Shown here: positions 12,128 to 23,260 of the stretch, one piece after another
Layout of the letters: each line of letters opens with the position of its first letter
How positions within the stretch are numbered: position 1 is the first letter of the stretch
From: Taudactylus pleione
Taxonomy: Eukaryota > Chordata > Amphibia > Anura > Myobatrachidae
NCBI GenBank assembly: GCA_031769625.1
Contig: JAUIMM010000547.1
Coordinates: 620,001-684,000, forward strand
Length of the DNA stretch: 64,000 nucleotides
Direction: 5' to 3'
Translations under genes and position numbers: made by a program
The notes under the pieces: model-generated
Database searches by the model: none
Seen by the model: the letters and a program-made list of their open reading frames with translations, nothing else
What the model was told of the DNA's origin: nothing

Positions 12128-13850
12128 TCAAGGCTGTGCAAGACTTTTTCCCCCACTGATTGCTCTGAGCCTTAACAAGTACTTGCTTTTTGTTTTATAG
12201 GACATATAGTACAGTAGATGGTTGAGGAGTTGATGTAAGGACCGCCTTGTTGTACTGGCCATCTTGTTGTAATTTGTTGAGAAGATCATATGAGGTGGAC
12301 TTTTTCTGAGGCCTAAAGCTGACATCGGTTCAGATGAAAACTTCAATCTAGCTTCCGCTAGACTTTTCTGGATTAACTGTGCTCTATAGCCGCGTGCAGC
12401 AAATCTGTCACTCATTTTCTTTAATTGTGACTCAGCACACTGAGGATCAGTGTCATTGCATAGAACTCGCAAAAATTGAGATTTAGGGAGACTGTTTTTT
12501 AGTGGCGGAGGATGGTAACTATGGGCATGGAGGATTGTGTTTCTGTCTGTTTCTTTACGGTATAGAGTGGAATGTAATCTGCCATTCTTTTTTTAAATTG
12601 TGAGGTCCAAAAAGTTTATTTGGACTGAATCGATGTCACAAGTGAATCTCACAGGATGTGCAAGTCGATTAATAGAATTCACCATTGCCTTGAATGATTC
12701 AGTATCACCCTTCCATAACAGAAACACATTGTCTATAAACCTTTTGAAAAAATGTATTTTTAATTAAACACTGGCTTCATAGGCGGTCATATAAAGATTT
12801 GCATATGACGGTGCCACGTTTGACCCCATTGCTGTACCAGAACGCTGTAAAAAATATGTTGTGTTATACAAAAAATTATTCTTAGTGAGCACTATTTCAG
12901 CCAGATCTAAAATATATTCCACTGGTATTATGGTATGGGAATGTGATATTAGTGCCTCACGTAATATGGACAGACCTTCAGCATGGGGTATAATGGGGTA
13001 GAGGGAACAGATATCCATGGTGGCTAACAGTATATCATCGTTAATATTTTGTAATGCTTTCAGTTGATGAAGAAAGTCATTTGTATCCTTTATATAGCTA
13101 GAGCCTAGGTATACAAGTGGTTGTAGAATAGAATCAATAAATATAGCAAGTGGTTGTAATATGGATCCTCTGGCAGAAATTATTGGTCTACCCGGTGGAT
13201 TAGCAAAGATTTTGTGGACCTTTGGCAAGGTGTACAAAATAGGACAAATTGGGTGGCCCACAGTAAGAAATTTAAATGTGGAGTCATCTAACCAGCCATA
13301 AGTGAGACCAATGGACAATGTAGAGTCAACCAAGTTCTTAATGGCTAAAATGGGATCACTTGCAAGTACTTCATACGTGTCTGCATTCACTAGTTGGCGT
13401 CGAATTTCTTGGTCATAAATTGTCCAATCTTGGATCACCACGGCACTGCCTTTATCAGCGGGCCGTATCACCAGACTCTGGTCATTCCGTGACTTTTGCA
13501 GTGCATGCTATTTGTCAACTGACAGATTAGCAAAATGTTTCAAGGTTCTAGTCTCAGTGATGTCATACTGAGTCATCCTCAAAAATGTTCTGATACTGGC
13601 ATTTGAAGATGGTGGGTCAAATGTCGAAGTTCTCTTGAAAATTTTTGTTGTAGGCAAAGATCTTTTTTCTAAGAAATGCTCATGAAGTCTCAGTTTGCAA
13701 CCAAATTTAAAATGATCAATAGACCAATCAAACTTATTAAACTTCTGTGTGGGCACAAAAGAAAGTAATTTGGACAGTAATGTTAATTCTGCGGTGTCCA
13801 ACTTTGTAGATGATAAATTGAATACGGAATTTAGGTTTTCCTCCATCTGC
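12128..13850 (-). pseudogene. Penelope-like reverse transcriptase
   Basis: A single minus-strand frame runs through the whole segment and is broken by three stops, near 13505, 12761 and 12594. Visible motifs in order: VFNLSSTKL and KFGCKLRLHE (N-terminal domain), LVIRPADKGSAVV, LYTLPKVHK, PGRPIISA, MDICSLYPIIPH (RT motif A), GTAMGSNVAPSYANLYM, FIDNVFLLWKG at the catalytic position where YIDD is usual, NFLDLTI, and the later RGY segment. This is the Penelope-like family, related to telomerase. The second aspartate of the catalytic pair reads as asparagine. The endonuclease domain is missing downstream because of the gypsy remnant and other insertions. Confidence 0.9.
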
Positions 13851-15410
13851 CTCTTCTGCTGCCCTCCGCCACCTCTCCTCCTGTGCTGGTTGTGCTCAGT
13901 TGTTCTTCGTTTATATTGGTCAAGGGACCCTGATCTAAAAAAGGCAAAATATTAAAGAAGGCAACATTTGCACTAAGACACACAGAAAATCCACCGACTC
14001 GAACTCATATATAAATATTAATAGTGAACATCATGAGAGGTGGCTCCAAAATATACAATTAGGTCAATTAAAAAATGTTAAAGAGGAATTGTACCGAGGA
14101 GGTAATTTTGGATCAACAGATAAAAGAAAAGATTCCAAAGCAAAGGTTATTCAGCCGACCTTTTAGATAAAGCGAGTTCTAAAGTTAAAGAGATAAAGAG
14201 AGAAGACATTTTCAAAGAAAGAGAAAAATCCAAATTAATTCAGAATAAGAATGAATTTTAATGGGCATACATCACCCAATATGGAGTCCATCATAAAAAA
14301 ATTTAAAAAGTTATTAAGGATAATTGGTAATTACTAAAGGATGCCCCCATTCTGAGTAGAGTAATACCCATGAAGCCCACTTTTATTTATAAGATAGCAC
14401 CTTCTTTGAAGAATGAGTTGGTCAAAAGTGCATTAATTGAGAAAACAGTAACAGAACGCGAGGCTTCCATAGATGCGGGGACTGCCTTATGTGCAGAACC
14501 ACCGCTTTGAAGGACAATATGCGAAAAACCACTGCATTTAATATTAATGGAATAGAATATAAAATTAATGATTTCATTACTTGCAACTCCAGAAATGTTG
14601 TTTACCTATTAGAATGTATGTGTGGCTTGGTCTATGTAGGAAAGACCTCTAGAAATCTAAAGACAAGAATGTCTGAACACATATATAATATAAGCAGGGC
14701 AGTTTCTAGGGTCTGAGGCTCCCAGTGCGAGCAGTCAAAATGCGCCCCCCCTTCCCTCAAGAAGCAGTAATATTGTGGGCGTGGCCTAATCATGGGGGGT
14801 GTGGTACCACAGTAAGGGAGCGTTGTCTTGAAAGACCACAGAATGTCAGCTGCTGTGACTACTGAGCCCAGGGGTGGCTAACCTGTCAGAGGCAAAGCAC
14901 TGAAAAATATATGTAGTTAAAAGAAAGACAGTAATCATGCGTGCGCCGAAGGCGCGCGCTCAAAAATTGGGGTGTGGCCTAGCTGTCACAAACCCACGCC
15001 GCACTTGTGTGTGCATGCCTTTGGTGTGACATTTGCAGAAGTATGACCTTGTATCACACCCGTTTTTAGTAAGGTTGGGGGTCGAGCCCAGCACATTGAA
15101 GATACAAGCCAGATCCAAATAAAATACACTGTAATAAGCCAGGTCCACATAAAATACACTGAAAAGGCCACTTAGGGATTACACTGCAACAAACCACTTC
15201 CACATAAAATATATTGGAAAAGCCAGAACCACAAACTATGTTTTAAAACCACACGTGCCCCCTGTATTTATGCCCCTTATGCAGTGCCCACAGTGGTAGT
15301 GCAGTGCACCCAGTAGTAGAGTGGTGCCCCCTATGCCATGACCCCATTAGTAGTGCCCCCTATAGTCTTGTGCCCCCTGTAGTCATGTCCACATTAGTAA
15401 TGTCCCCAAC

Positions 15411-15610
15411 AGTGATGTCCCCAGTAGTAGTGCCCAGGTGCCCCCAGTGGTAGTGTTTCCCCCAGCAGAAGTGCCCCCAGAGTAATGTCCCCAGTAGTAG
15501 TGCCCAGGTGCCCCCAGTGGTAGTGTTTCCCCCAGCAGAAGTGCCCCCAGAGTAATGTCCCCAGACAGTAGTAGTGCCCGGGTGCCCCCAGTAGTAGTGC
15601 CTCCCCCAGC
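15411..15610. repeat. 70-bp tandem repeat, about 3 copies
   Basis: Units begin with TGTCCCCAGTAGTAGTGCCC-like sequence at 15417, 15487 and 15557. GC-rich, inside the hAT-type element. Confidence 0.85.
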
Positions 15611-15733
15611 AGACATGCCCCCCCTCCAAGTATTGTCCCTAGTAAAAGCTGCGTGCACACACAAAAAAAAAAAACCCCCACCAATACTTACCATAAGCCC
15701 CGCTCCGACGTCCGCTCCGCTTGGCTGCTCCTC

Positions 15734-15782
15734 TGCACTATGGGAAAGACGTCATGAGTCATGACGTCTTTCCCATAGTGCA
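15734..15782. repeat. 49-bp near-perfect palindrome with TGAGTCA centre
   Basis: Two perfectly complementary 24-bp arms separated by one G. The centre reads GACGTCATGAGTCATGACGTC-like sequence, combining CRE-like GACGTCA halves around an AP-1-like TGAGTCA heptamer. It could extrude a cruciform. Whether the factor sites are used is unknown. Confidence 0.85.
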
Positions 15783-16464
15783 CACTGGGGGAGCCGGAAG
15801 CCGGAGCTTCCGTCTCCGGCTGCTCTGCTCTGCCCTGCCCTGCCGGGCGCCCGCTGGTAACTGAATCTCAGCAGGCGCCCGGCAGTTCACAGGCTTTCTA
15901 CAGCAGGGGTCGGAGGAGGCGCGCCCCGTGCGATTGCACGGGTCGCCCGGCCCTAGAAACGGCCCTGAATATAAGAAAAGGCCTTTCAACACATTCTGTA
16001 TCAGACCATTTTGCTAAACAGCATTATAAGTGTGAAAAAAAGATTAAATGATTTATTGGTATCCAATGTGTTAAGAAAATTGGAGAACGAGAGACTTAGA
16101 AAAAAAGTTGGCGCAGTACGAGATGAAGTGGATATACACACTTGATACATTAGCACCAACTGGTCTAAACTTAGACTTTGAACTGAAATGGTTCCTAGAT
16201 TAGTCTATAAATATCAGTGTATTTTGTATGTATTTCTAATAAGTATTACTTTGGATAAATATATAACTTTTTCTGTTTTTCTCTTTTTGCACTTTATGGA
16301 TCATATTTCAACAATGAGGATTGGAACCTACAGATTGGGGAGTACTCCTATCAAATTTGAGGGATGGACTTTACCGGAATACAGAGTGTAGCTTTGTTGA
16401 TAGGAAGAAACCTACTGGATTCAGTATAATTATGCACCTAAGACATACATGGGAACCATTTTAT

Positions 16465-16655
16465 CTGATGTATTTATATGTATTTTATATCTCTTTATAT
16501 CATTTTAAATGATGTATTTAATGTATTTTATATCTCTTTATTTCATTTTAAATGATGTATTTAATGTATTTTATATCTCTTTATATAATTTTAAATGATG
16601 TATTTAATGTATTTTATATCTCTTTATATCATTTTAAATGATGTATTTTTATTGT
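16465..16655. repeat. 43-bp AT-rich tandem repeat, about 4 copies
   Basis: GATGTATTTAATGTATTTTA-containing units recur at 16511, 16554, 16597 and 16640, downstream of the Penelope endonuclease. Confidence 0.9.
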
Positions 16656-17148
16656 ATATTATCTGAAAGATTGAATATATAATATGATGTACCTGCACTT
16701 TATTTTATTGTGCACAATTTCTATATATAGACTGGAAGTGACGAAAGGTGAACCGCAGACATCATTTCCAGAAGTGGACATGCAGTGACACACATGCGTC
16801 ACTTCCGGTAATAATACTGCGGTAAAAAAAGTGAGCATCTTTAATATGTTTGATGCCACTCTCAAAATAAACTGTGACCAGAGGCAGTGTAGCGCCTATG
16901 TCACTTCCGCTGGTAATCTTAGGGAGATTTGGTGCTGTCTACACCGCTCACAGTATTCCTTGTAATCGGAGGTGGCGTTTGGGCATAGCGCCTGTGTCAC
17001 TTCCGGTGGCCGGAATTATACGCGTGGGCCGCAAGTGTCACTTCCAGTCTAGGTGACTGCGAAACTTGATTTTGAATAAATTTTAATTTTAATTGTGAGT
17101 ACCCAATTAGATCACTTCTGGGGGTATAAATATCACGACAATCTGAAC

Positions 17149-17212
17149 AGCATGTTATCCACAACTGAAGAAGAATTGATCACAATTTGAAACGCGTTAT
17201 GGACTACATGCT
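17149..17212 (+). ncRNA. Hammerhead-like motif with extended helix I
   Basis: Outer strand AGCATGT (17149-17155) pairs with ACATGCT (17206-17212). Inside, TCCACAA pairs with TTATGGA with one mismatch. Then the core CTGAAGA, an extra A, hairpin GAATTG/CAATTT, GAAAC and the palindrome AACGCGTT. Helix I with an internal loop, core, helix II and a very short self-complementary helix III match the minimal hammerheads of Penelope-like elements, apart from the extra base. It lies about 0.95 kb downstream of a Penelope endonuclease in the same orientation. Confidence 0.55.
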
Positions 17213-17388
17213 ACAAGGGAATCTTTGACTACCAGCAAGCCAGGACAATTTACATTCTCTGCGGTGGTGCCGAACTTCATTGCCCGTCCCGGATTTTGCT
17301 TTGTTTGCATCAAGCCCACCACAGCCTTATCTAATGGTGAGAAGCTGTTTTCCGGTTACCCCAATATGTATGTCATCTTGATTTTATG

Positions 17389-17426
17389 GAATATATATAT
17401 ATTTATATATATATATATATATATAT
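17389..17426. repeat. TA microsatellite, target of the hAT element (left flank)
   Basis: TA repeat that continues after the right end of the hAT element at 22694, so the element inserted in a microsatellite and its 8-bp duplication is hidden in the repeat. Confidence 0.9.
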
Positions 17427-17575
17427 TAGGGGTGAGCGGGTTCGGATTTCTGAAATCTGAATCCCCCCGAGCCCCCTCGATCCGAGTCAGGCTCAACTTT
17501 TCCCGCCTGACTCGGATCTGAAATAGAGGCAAAACGTCATCATCCCACCTTCCGGGTCTCGCGGGTTTTGGATCC

Positions 17576-17584
17576 TATATAAGG
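17576..17584 (+). promoter_or_regulatory. Candidate TATA box of the hAT transposase gene
   Basis: TATATAAGG about 150 bp inside the left terminus, preceded by GC-rich sequence. Position and sequence suit a core promoter reading toward the transposase; the transcript start is not determined. Confidence 0.5.
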
Positions 17585-17949
17585 TACCCGCGTCGGCGCC
17601 ATTTTCTCACTCGGCTGTGGACAGTGAAGAGGGAGGGTGGGAGTTAGGGCTGGCTGGGCTTTGTAGTGTAGTGTAGTGCAGAGTAGTGTTGTGCTGTGCT
17701 GTGCTGCGCTGTGCTGCTGTTGTCCACTACTTCAAAGTCCATAGGGGCTGGCTGTGCTGTGCTGCTGTTGTTAATAGGGGCTGTGTCCACTACTTCAAAG
17801 TCCATAGGGGCAGGCTGGACTGTGTTGTGCAGTCAGTTCTCCATAGGGGCTGTGTCCACTCCAAAGTCCTGTGCAGTGTCCCAGTCCTAAAGGGGTGCTG
17901 TAGTGTTGTCCAGGGGGTGCTCTGTCCATCAGGGGTGCTCCCCCCAAGT

Positions 17950-18930
17950 GCTAAAAAAATAATATTTTTTCTGTGTTTGTGAATTGTGTGCGCAGTAGCC
18001 GCACGTGCATCAACAAAGTAGTGCCAAGCGTGCGCCTGTGTCATAAGTAAAGGGCCGGCTGGCTTGACTGTTAAAGGGTGCTGTAACCCCCAAAGTACAC
18101 TCCAAACCAAATAACAAAATATTTTTTCTGTGTTTGTGAATTGTGTGCGCAGTAGCCGCACGTGCATCAACAAAGTAGTGCCAAGCGTGCGCCTGTGTCA
18201 TAAGTAAAGGGCCGGCTGGCTTGACCGTTAAAGGGTGCTGTAACCCCCAAAGTACACTCCAGTCCAAACCAAAAAAAAAATATTTTTTCTGTGTTTGTGA
18301 ATTGTGTGCGCAGTAGCCGCACGTGCATCAACAAAGTAGTGCCAAGCGTGCGCCTGTGTCATAAGTAAAGGGCCGGCTGGCTTGACCGTTAAAAGGTGCT
18401 GTAACCCCCAAAGTACACTCCAGTCCAAACCAAAAAAATATATATTTTCTGTGTTTGTGAATTGTGTGCGCAGTAGCCGCACGTGCATCAACAAAGTAGT
18501 GCCAAGCATGCGCCTGTGTCATAAGTAAAGGGCTGGCTGGCTTGACCGTTAAAGGGTGCTGTAACCCCCAAAGTACACTCCAAACCAAATAACAAAATAT
18601 TTTTTCTGTGTTTGTGAATTGTGTGCGCAGTAGCCGCACGTGCATCAACAAAGTAGTGCCAAGCGTGCGCCTGTGTCATAAGTAAAGGGCTGGCTGGCTT
18701 GACCATTAAAGGGTGCTGTAACCCCCAAAGTACACTCCACACCAAATAACAAAATATATTTTCTGTGTTTGTGAATTGTGTGCGCAGTAGCCGCATGTGC
18801 ATCAACAAAGGAGCAGCGCCAAGCGTGCGCCTGTGTCCCATAAGTAAAGAGCCGGCTGGCTCATTTCTTAAAGGGTGGTGTAACCCACAAAGTGCACTAC
18901 TCTCCAGCAAAAATAAAAAAATATTTTCTG
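17950..18930 (+). repeat. 157-165 bp tandem array in the hAT leader
   Basis: The phrase CTGTGTTTGTGAATTGTG recurs at 17971, 18128, 18289, 18449, 18606 and 18763, with a truncated seventh unit at 18928. Each unit also holds GCAGTAGCCGCACGTGCATC and CTGTAACCCCCAAAGTACAC. The units differ only at a few positions and in a poly(A) length. It lies between the TATA box and the first coding ATG. Confidence 0.95.
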
Positions 18931-18969
18931 TGTTTAGCCGCACGTATATATCAAATCGATATAACATTA

Positions 18970-21900
18970 ATGGAGGACCAAACTTTCTCCGATAAAAATA
19001 AAATAGAGAAAGATCAAGAACCACTTCCTCCTAGTGCTGAAGCTGCTGCCACTAGTCATGACATAGACGATAACATGCCATCAACGTCGTCTGCCAAGGC
19101 CGATGCCCAATGTCATAGTAGAGGGCACATACAATCCCAAATGACAAAGTTCAGGAAAATGACCTTGAAAAAAACATTTAAATCATCTGAAGAGAAACGT
19201 AAACTTGCCAATATGCCATTTACGACACGGAGTGGCAAGGAACGGCTAAGGTCGATCCCTAGTATGTTCATGACTAGTGGTTCAGCTTCACATGACGATG
19301 GAAGCCCTCCTCCCACTAAAAAAATCAAAAGAGTTAAGCTGGCAAAAGCACAGCGAAGAACTGTGCTTTCTAAGAAGATATCACAAATCCCCAAGGAGAG
19401 TCCAAGTGTGGTGGTGGTTGCGATGCCTGACCTTCCCAGCACTGGACGGGAAGAGGTGGCTCTTTCCACCATTTGCACACCCCCTGCAAGTGCTGAAAGG
19501 AGCACCCACAGTCCACTTGCTGATATGCAAATTGAAGATGTCACTGTTGAAGCTGGTGCTGAGGAGGAAGTTGGCGAGGAGGATTCTGATGGTGATGTGG
19601 TTTGTTCAAATCAGGCTACGGGGGAGACAGTTGTTGTCCGTGGGATGAAAAAGCCCATCACGGTCATGCCTGGGCAGAAGACCAAACATTCCACCTCTTT
19701 GGTCTGGCAATATTTCTATCCAAATCCGGACAACAACTGTCTTGCCATATTGTACCATATGTAAAGGTGGAATAAGTAGGGGTAGGGACGTTAACCACCT
19801 AGGAACATCCTCCCTTATACGGCACCTGCAGCGTGTTCATAATAAGTTACTGTCAAGTTCAGAAACTTTGGCTAAGACCGTAAGCAGTCCAGGGACACCT
19901 AAATTCCATTGTCCTGTTGTATCCAAGCGCCTGCAAACCACACCGTCAACTCCCTCCTCGTCAATTTCCTCCTTAGTCAGGATCGGAAGTAGTCCTGCAG
20001 GCCATGTCACTGGCATGACTGACTCTCCTATCCGGGATTCCTCCGGAGGATCCTGCATTGCTACGCCTCCTGCTGCCGCTGCTGCTGTTGCTGCTGATGG
20101 GAGTCGTTCATTATCCCAGAGAGGAAGTAGGAACACCACTACTTTTACTAAACAATTGATCCTCCAACAGTCCTTAGCGAGGAGGATGAAGTACGACAGC
20201 AGTCATCCTGAAGCAAAACGTATAACTGAGGCCTTGACTGCTATGTTATTGTTAGACGTGCGTCCGGTATCCGCCATTAGTGCAGTGGGATTTAGACAAT
20301 TGATGGAGGTAGTGTGTCCCCGGTTCCAAATCCCGTCTAGATTCCACTTCACTAGGCAGGCGATACCGAGACTGTACAGAAACGTCAGAAAAAGTGTCCT
20401 CAGTGTCCTGAAAAATGCCGTTGTACCCAATGTCCACTTAACCACGGACACGTGGACAAGTGGAACAGGGCAGACTAAGGACTATACGACTGTGACAGCC
20501 CACTGGGTAGATGTATCACCTTACGCAGCAACAGCAGCAGCGTCACCAGTAGCAGCATCTCAGAAACGCCAGCTCGTTCCAAGGCAGGCTACGCTGTGTA
20601 TCACCGGTTTCAGTAAGAGGCACACCGCCGACAACCTCTTAGAGAAACTGAGGGAAATCATCGCCCAGTGGCTTACCCCACTTAGACTCTCCTGGGGATT
20701 TGTGATATCTGACAACGCCACCAATATTGTGCGGGCATTACATCTGGGCAAATTCCAGCACGTCCCATGTTTTGCTCACACAATAAACTTGGTGGTGCAG
20801 AATTTTCTGAAAAGCGACAGGGGTGTGCAGGAGACGCTTTGGGTGGCCCGAAAAATTTCTGGCCACTTTCGCCATTCAGCGACTGCGTGCCAAAGACTGG
20901 AGCGCCAGCAAACACCCTTGAACCTGCCCCGCCATCACCTGAAGCAAGAGGTTGTGACGCGGTGGAACTCAACCCTCTATATGCTTCAGAGGATGGAGGA
21001 GCAGCAAAAGGCCATACAAGCCTATACATCAAACCTATGACATAGGCAAAGGAGGGGGTATGCACCTGACTCAAGCGCAGTGGAGAATGATTTCTGTGTT
21101 GTGCAAGGTTCTCCAGCCCTTCGAACTTGCCACACGTGAAGTCAGTTCAGACACTGCCAGCTTGAGTCAGGTCATTCCCCTCATCAGGCTTTTGCTGAAG
21201 CAGCTGGAGAAAGTGAAGGAGGAGCTAAGATGGAGCGATTCCGCTCAGCATGTGGGACTTGTGGATGAAGCCCTTCATTCGCTTTGCCAGGATTCCAGGA
21301 TGGTCAATCTGTTGAAATCAGACCACTACATTTTGGTCACCGTGCTCGATCCTAGGTTTAAAGCCTATGTGGTGTCTCTCTTTCCGGCCGACACAAGCCT
21401 GCAGAGGTGCAAAGACCTGCTGGTGAACACACTGTCAGCTGAAGCGGAACGTGACACGTCAACAGCTCCTTCTTCATTTTCTCCCGCAACTGGGGCTGCC
21501 AGGAAAAAACTTAGCTATCCTAAGCAACCCGCTGGCAGTGATGCAGGGCAGGCAGGACCAAGTTTGGACATCTGGTCCGGACTGAAGGACCTGGCAACAA
21601 TTTCTGACATGTCTACTGTCACTGCATATGATACTGTCACCATTGACAGAATGGTGGAGGATTACATCGGTGACAGCATCCAAGTAGGCATGTCAGACAG
21701 TCCATACCTGTACTGGCAGAAAAAAGAGGCAATTTGGAGGCCCCTGTACAAACTGGCTCTATTTTACCTGAGTTGCCCCCCCTCCAGTGTGTACTCCGAA
21801 AGAGTGTTTAGTGCAGCCGGGAACCTTGTCAGCGAAAGGCGTAGGAGGTTGCTTCCACAGAATGTGGAGAAGATGATGTTCATCAAAATGAATTATCAGC

Positions 21901-22058
21901 TCTTCCAGGGAGACCAGCCTCCAGAACATACAGAGGGACCTGTGGTGGTGGATTCCAGTGGGGACGAGTTAATACTCTGTGAGGATGAGGATGTACACAC
22001 TGAAGAGGGTGAGGAATCGGTGGATGAGGAGGATGAGGATGACATCTTGCCTCCGTAG
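18970..22058 (+). pseudogene. hAT transposase with BED zinc finger (ZBED/Ac-like)
   Basis: The likely start is MEDQTFSDKN at 18970 (an earlier in-frame ATG at 18892 overlaps the repeat array). A long serine- and proline-rich leader precedes the BED finger, whose WQYFY half lies in one frame and whose CTICKGG and HLQRVH half lies in the next, so there is a frame break near 19745. The catalytic part shows LTTDTWTSGTGQTKDYT with the first aspartate, FVISDNATNIVRA with the second, CFAHTINLVV, and EVVTRWNSTLYML. A second break lies near 21035-21055. The C-terminus has the hAT dimerisation motif (LALFYLSCPPSSVYSERVFS, AGNLVSERRRRLLP) and an acidic tail. Cut-and-paste transposase family; inactive as it stands. 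Confidence 0.9.
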
Positions 22059-22690
22059 AGCCAGTTTGTGCAGGGACAGATTAATTGCCAGCTTATTTTG
22101 TGGGGGCCCAAATGAAACAATCATTTCAGCCACAGTCGTGTGGTAGACCCTGGCGCTGAAATGATTGGTTTGTTAAAGTGTGCATGTCCTGTTTATACAA
22201 CATAAGGGTGGGTGGGAGGGCCCAAGGACAATTCCATCTTGCACCTCTTTTTTTTCTTTGCATTATGTACAGTTTGGGGCCTAGTTTTTCAAACTGCCAT
22301 CCTGTCTGCCACTGCAGTATCACGCCTAGATGGGTCACGTGTTTGTGCCGCCCACTCGTGTAGCTTAGCATAGTCATCCAGCTACCTCGGTGCAACCTTT
22401 TGGACATAAAAACACTATTGTGAGGTGTGAGGTGTTCAGAATAGACTGGAAATGAGTGGAAATTAAGGTTATTGAGGTTAATAATAGCATAGGAGCAGAA
22501 AAACCTACAAATTCTGTGATTTTAGCTGTTTTTATGCTTTTTTTCAAAAAAATACAGATCCAAAACACAAAACCCAGAAACCAAAACACGGAAGGGTGGT
22601 TTTGGCAAAACCAATCCAGATCCAAAACACGAAGAAAGATCCAGATCCAAAACCAAAACACAAAACACGAAAAGTGGCCGGTGCACACCC

Positions 22691-22693
<3 letters not shown>

Positions 22694-22732
<39 letters not shown>
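22694..22732. repeat. TA microsatellite, right flank of the hAT element
   Basis: Continuation of the microsatellite interrupted by the hAT insertion. Confidence 0.9.
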
Positions 22733-22734
<2 letters not shown>

Positions 22735-22857
22735 TTAAATAAACGTTGTTCTCTGCTTTATCCTTGATTGGGATACATGTATATTCTTCATCCATCTGAG
22801 GCATTAGCACCATTCCTTTTCACCTATATAATTTTATTTTAGTATCACAAAATATGT

Positions 22858-22995
22858 TTCGATCCCAACTCGGACCGTTTTCAAAACATGCACTCAGAAG
22901 AACCAGAAAAATCCATTATAATGTAAGTATCATAAACATCCTGTTGACATCCAGACAGCAATAGCATATGTACTTCACCGGGTCCCTGCATTTAA
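22858..22995 (+). repeat. Dispersed repeat, copy 2, joined to a hammerhead-like motif
   Basis: Near-identical to 5765-5900. Here it runs directly into the motif at 22989-23047, suggesting that this repeat is the upstream part of a Penelope terminal repeat. Confidence 0.85.
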
Positions 22996-23047
22996 TGCAG
23001 GTCCTGACGACGAGTTGTGATTAAAACTCGAAACGTTGACTTAAGTG
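22989..23047 (+). ncRNA. Hammerhead-like motif, best-preserved copy
   Basis: Strand CATTTAA (22989-22995) pairs with TTAAGTG (23041-23047). A 5-nt bulge follows on the 5' side, then GTC (23001-23003) pairs with GAC (23038-23040). Core CTGACGA at 23004-23010, one extra C, hairpin GAGTT/AACTC with an 8-nt loop, GAAAC at 23030-23034, and AACGTT as a self-complementary minimal helix III. All core bases of a hammerhead are present except that helix II is displaced by one base. Confidence 0.6.
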
Positions 23048-23099
23048 ACATGATTGAGATGTCCTTATTCCAAGTCCGGAGAGTGACACTGTTTTGCTT

Positions 23100-23103
<4 letters not shown>

Positions 23104-23150
<47 letters not shown>
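23104..23150. repeat. TA microsatellite
   Basis: More than 40 bp of TA repeat ending in ACATACATA, directly left of a Tc1 terminus. Confidence 0.9.
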
Positions 23151-23154
23151 CATA

Positions 23155-23260
23155 CAGTGCATCTGGAAAGTGTTCACAGCACTTCACTTTTTCAACATTT
23201 TGTTATGTTACAGTCTTATTCCAAAATGGAATAAATTTATTTTTCTCCTCAAAATTCTGT
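23155..23260. mobile_element. Terminal fragment of a Tc1-like transposon
   Basis: CAGTGCATCTGGAAAGTGTT followed by TCACTTTTTCAACATTTTGT and TTATTCCAAAATGGAATAAA is the well-known end of a widespread fish and frog Tc1-like family. Only this one end is seen; the transposase and other end are missing. Confidence 0.75.

Larger units (their letters stand above)
14695..15967. mobile_element. hAT-type non-autonomous element, 1.27 kb
   Basis: Ends CAGGGCAGTTTCTAGGG and CCCTAGAAACGGCCCTG are inverted repeats; the flanking octamer AATATAAG occurs on both sides (14687-14694 and 15968-15975). It interrupts a Penelope endonuclease. No transposase. It contains a 70-bp tandem repeat and a near-perfect palindrome, listed separately. 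Confidence 0.92.
14240..16203 (+). pseudogene. Penelope-like endonuclease split by a hAT element
   Basis: Plus-strand frame: a decayed linker region (about 14270-14480), then CGDCLMCRTT, then VVYLLECMCGLVYVGKTSRN, the GIY-YIG core, up to 14694. After a 1273-bp insertion the frame resumes at 15968 and finishes with GLNLDFELKWFLD and TAG at 16201. Similar to the copy at 7900-8544, including the C-terminus. Only the nuclease end is present, so the copy is dead. A hammerhead-like motif follows about 0.95 kb downstream. Confidence 0.85.
17427..22693 (+). mobile_element. hAT DNA transposon, full length but mutated
   Basis: 5.27 kb element. The left end is TAGGGGTGAGCGG and the right end, reverse complemented, TAGGGGTGTGCACCGG. 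Both ends abut TA-repeat DNA. Order inside: TATA box, short GCTGT-rich and 157-165-bp tandem repeats, a long transposase gene with BED finger, catalytic domain and dimerisation domain, then about 0.6 kb of 3' sequence. The transposase has at least two frame breaks, so the copy is not autonomous. Confidence 0.9.

Noticed and set aside
18010..19024. Several minus-strand frames with a repeated GLQHPLTVKPAGPLL segment
   Set aside because: Antisense translation of the hAT leader array; no independent evidence for a gene.
22989..23047. Calling the motif a proven canonical hammerhead ribozyme
   Set aside because: A constant extra base separates the core from helix II and helix III is minimal, so only the label hammerhead-like is justified without testing.
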